NCBI GenBank assembly: GCA_944393395.1
Contig: CALYAB010000004.1
Coordinates: 1 to 51,681, forward strand
Source: an uncultured Clostridia bacterium
GTDB lineage: Bacteria; Bacillota; Clostridia; TANB77; CAG-508
DNA length: 51,681 bases
Reading direction: 5' to 3'
A program made the translations under genes and the position numbers. Under the pieces are notes generated by a model. The model was given only the letters and a program-made list of their open reading frames with translations, was not told where the DNA came from and made no database searches. Shown here one piece after another: positions 51,241-51,681 of this stretch. The first letter of the stretch is position 1; every line of letters begins with the position of its first letter.

Positions 51241-51606
51241 TCGTTCCACAAGAGGACGAAAAAGTACATTGAAAAGTAAACAATAAAATCCTTTAGAGAA
51301 TAAACCGAAGCGGTAAATGTATTTGAAAAATACAAGTACCGAAAAAGTAAATTTTTTAAAAGTTTTTAGCCAAAAAAGAAAGAAGTTTAAAGAGCTTGAA
51401 AAAACACTTTAGTTTTGATTTATAAGAGTCAGAAATGATTTGAGATAAATTCAAATAAAATTACGAAAGTTATCGTAATTTTAAAGGTTTAGAAGAAACG
51501 AGTAGTGCAAGGAAGATGAGGAAGAATTTGTGAGATAGTACTAAATGTACATCGAACAAATTATGACGAAATCTGACACAGCAATACGAAGTTTATTGTA
51601 AACCGA
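51241..51606 (+). ncRNA. 16S rRNA transcript leader
   Basis: About 365 bases between P3 and 16S. Hairpins visible include CGGTAAATGTATT with AATACAAGTACCG (about 51315-51342), AAAATTACGA with TCGTAATTTT (51457-51482), and AATTTGT with ACAAATT enclosing GTAC/GTAC (51525-51562). The last hundred bases (from AAGGAAGATGAGG to CTGACACAGCAATACGAAG) look like the conserved leader seen before Clostridia 16S genes. It is probably processed away by RNase III. No protein is encoded. Confidence 0.6.
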
Positions 51607-51681
51607 AAAACAAGAGAGTTTGATCCTGGCTCAGGATAAACGCTGGCGGCGCACATAAGACATGCAAGTCGAACGAACTTA
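51607..51681 (+). rRNA. rrs: 16S ribosomal RNA, 5' end
   Basis: The universal AGAGTTTGATCCTGGCTCAG begins at 51615, followed by GATAAACGCTGGCGGCGCAC and ACATGCAAGTCGAACG. The mature 5' end is placed about eight bases before the universal site by analogy and is approximate. The gene continues off the right edge. Confidence 0.97.

Noticed and set aside
51063-51335. 90-residue minus-strand reading frame
   Set aside because: It overlaps the rRNA promoters P2 and P3 and has a Phe/Leu-rich translation typical of antisense AT-rich DNA.
1-51681. CRISPR arrays, tRNA genes, prophage or transposase genes
   Set aside because: I looked for regular spaced repeats, tRNA-like cloverleaf ends (GGTTCRA with CCA) and transposase or integrase motifs and saw none. 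The repeats present are hairpins at irregular positions.

Overview
The window is very AT-rich chromosomal DNA from a low-GC Firmicute, most likely a Clostridia member. The evidence is Gram-positive style: strong AGGAGG ribosome binding sites, a T-box leader on aspS, SepF/DivIVA division proteins, and SpoVB- and YtaF-like proteins that suggest a spore-forming ancestry. I cannot name the species from sequence alone. Most of the window is housekeeping core, interrupted by short accessory stretches and many palindromic non-coding elements.

Layout. 1-5.3 kb: rpsI/rplM (minus), a frameshifted SpoVB-type flippase, HU, and aspS behind its own promoter and T-box. 5.3-9.4 kb: an accessory block with a pilin-like GLUG surface protein, an AAA-ATPase/PD-(D/E)XK protein and a small membrane protein. 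9.6-12.3 kb: an AraC regulator, a GC-richer and probably imported radical SAM gene, and a nitroreductase. 12.4-24.3 kb: rpsT, rpiB, a frameshifted TagO/WecA-like transferase fused to rubredoxin, hslO, ppaC, smc, ytaF and a calcium-type P-ATPase. 24.6-29.6 kb: rpsF-ssb-rpsR, a 58-residue orphan, a membrane-anchored unknown, a PflX-like radical SAM protein, thyA with an in-frame stop, and folA. 29.9-34.8 kb: an ABC exporter pair with an extracellular coiled coil, dCMP deaminase, and a compositionally foreign 109-residue gene. 35.2-50.8 kb: mutL-miaA, an HlyD-like protein, sepF, divIVA, rsmD, ftsK/spoIIIE, an unknown coiled-coil protein, a beta-CASP metallo-lactamase and a GH15 enzyme. 50.8-51.7 kb: tandem rRNA promoters, a long leader and the 5' end of 16S rRNA.

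How the genes fit together. dCMP deaminase, thyA and folA cover dUMP supply, dTMP synthesis and folate recycling, so the stop in thyA matters if real. SepF, DivIVA and FtsK form a division and chromosome-segregation group; SMC and HU are chromosome organisers. The promoter regions of sepF and rsmD share TTACA (TGTAA) repeats that could be a common operator.

The most interesting signal is upstream of the pilin-like gene. An 18-bp exact inverted repeat (5397-5414 and 5570-5587) encloses 155 bp that holds a good promoter pointing away from the gene, straight into a terminator-like palindrome. This is the layout of a phase-variable invertible promoter. The second theme is the density of hairpin elements: at least four kinds of MITE-like or palindromic repeat, one of which repeatedly abuts the T-tract of intrinsic terminators. 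Three core genes (spoVB-like, tagO-like, thyA) each carry one disrupting base change; shared sequence error is the simplest explanation and should be excluded first.
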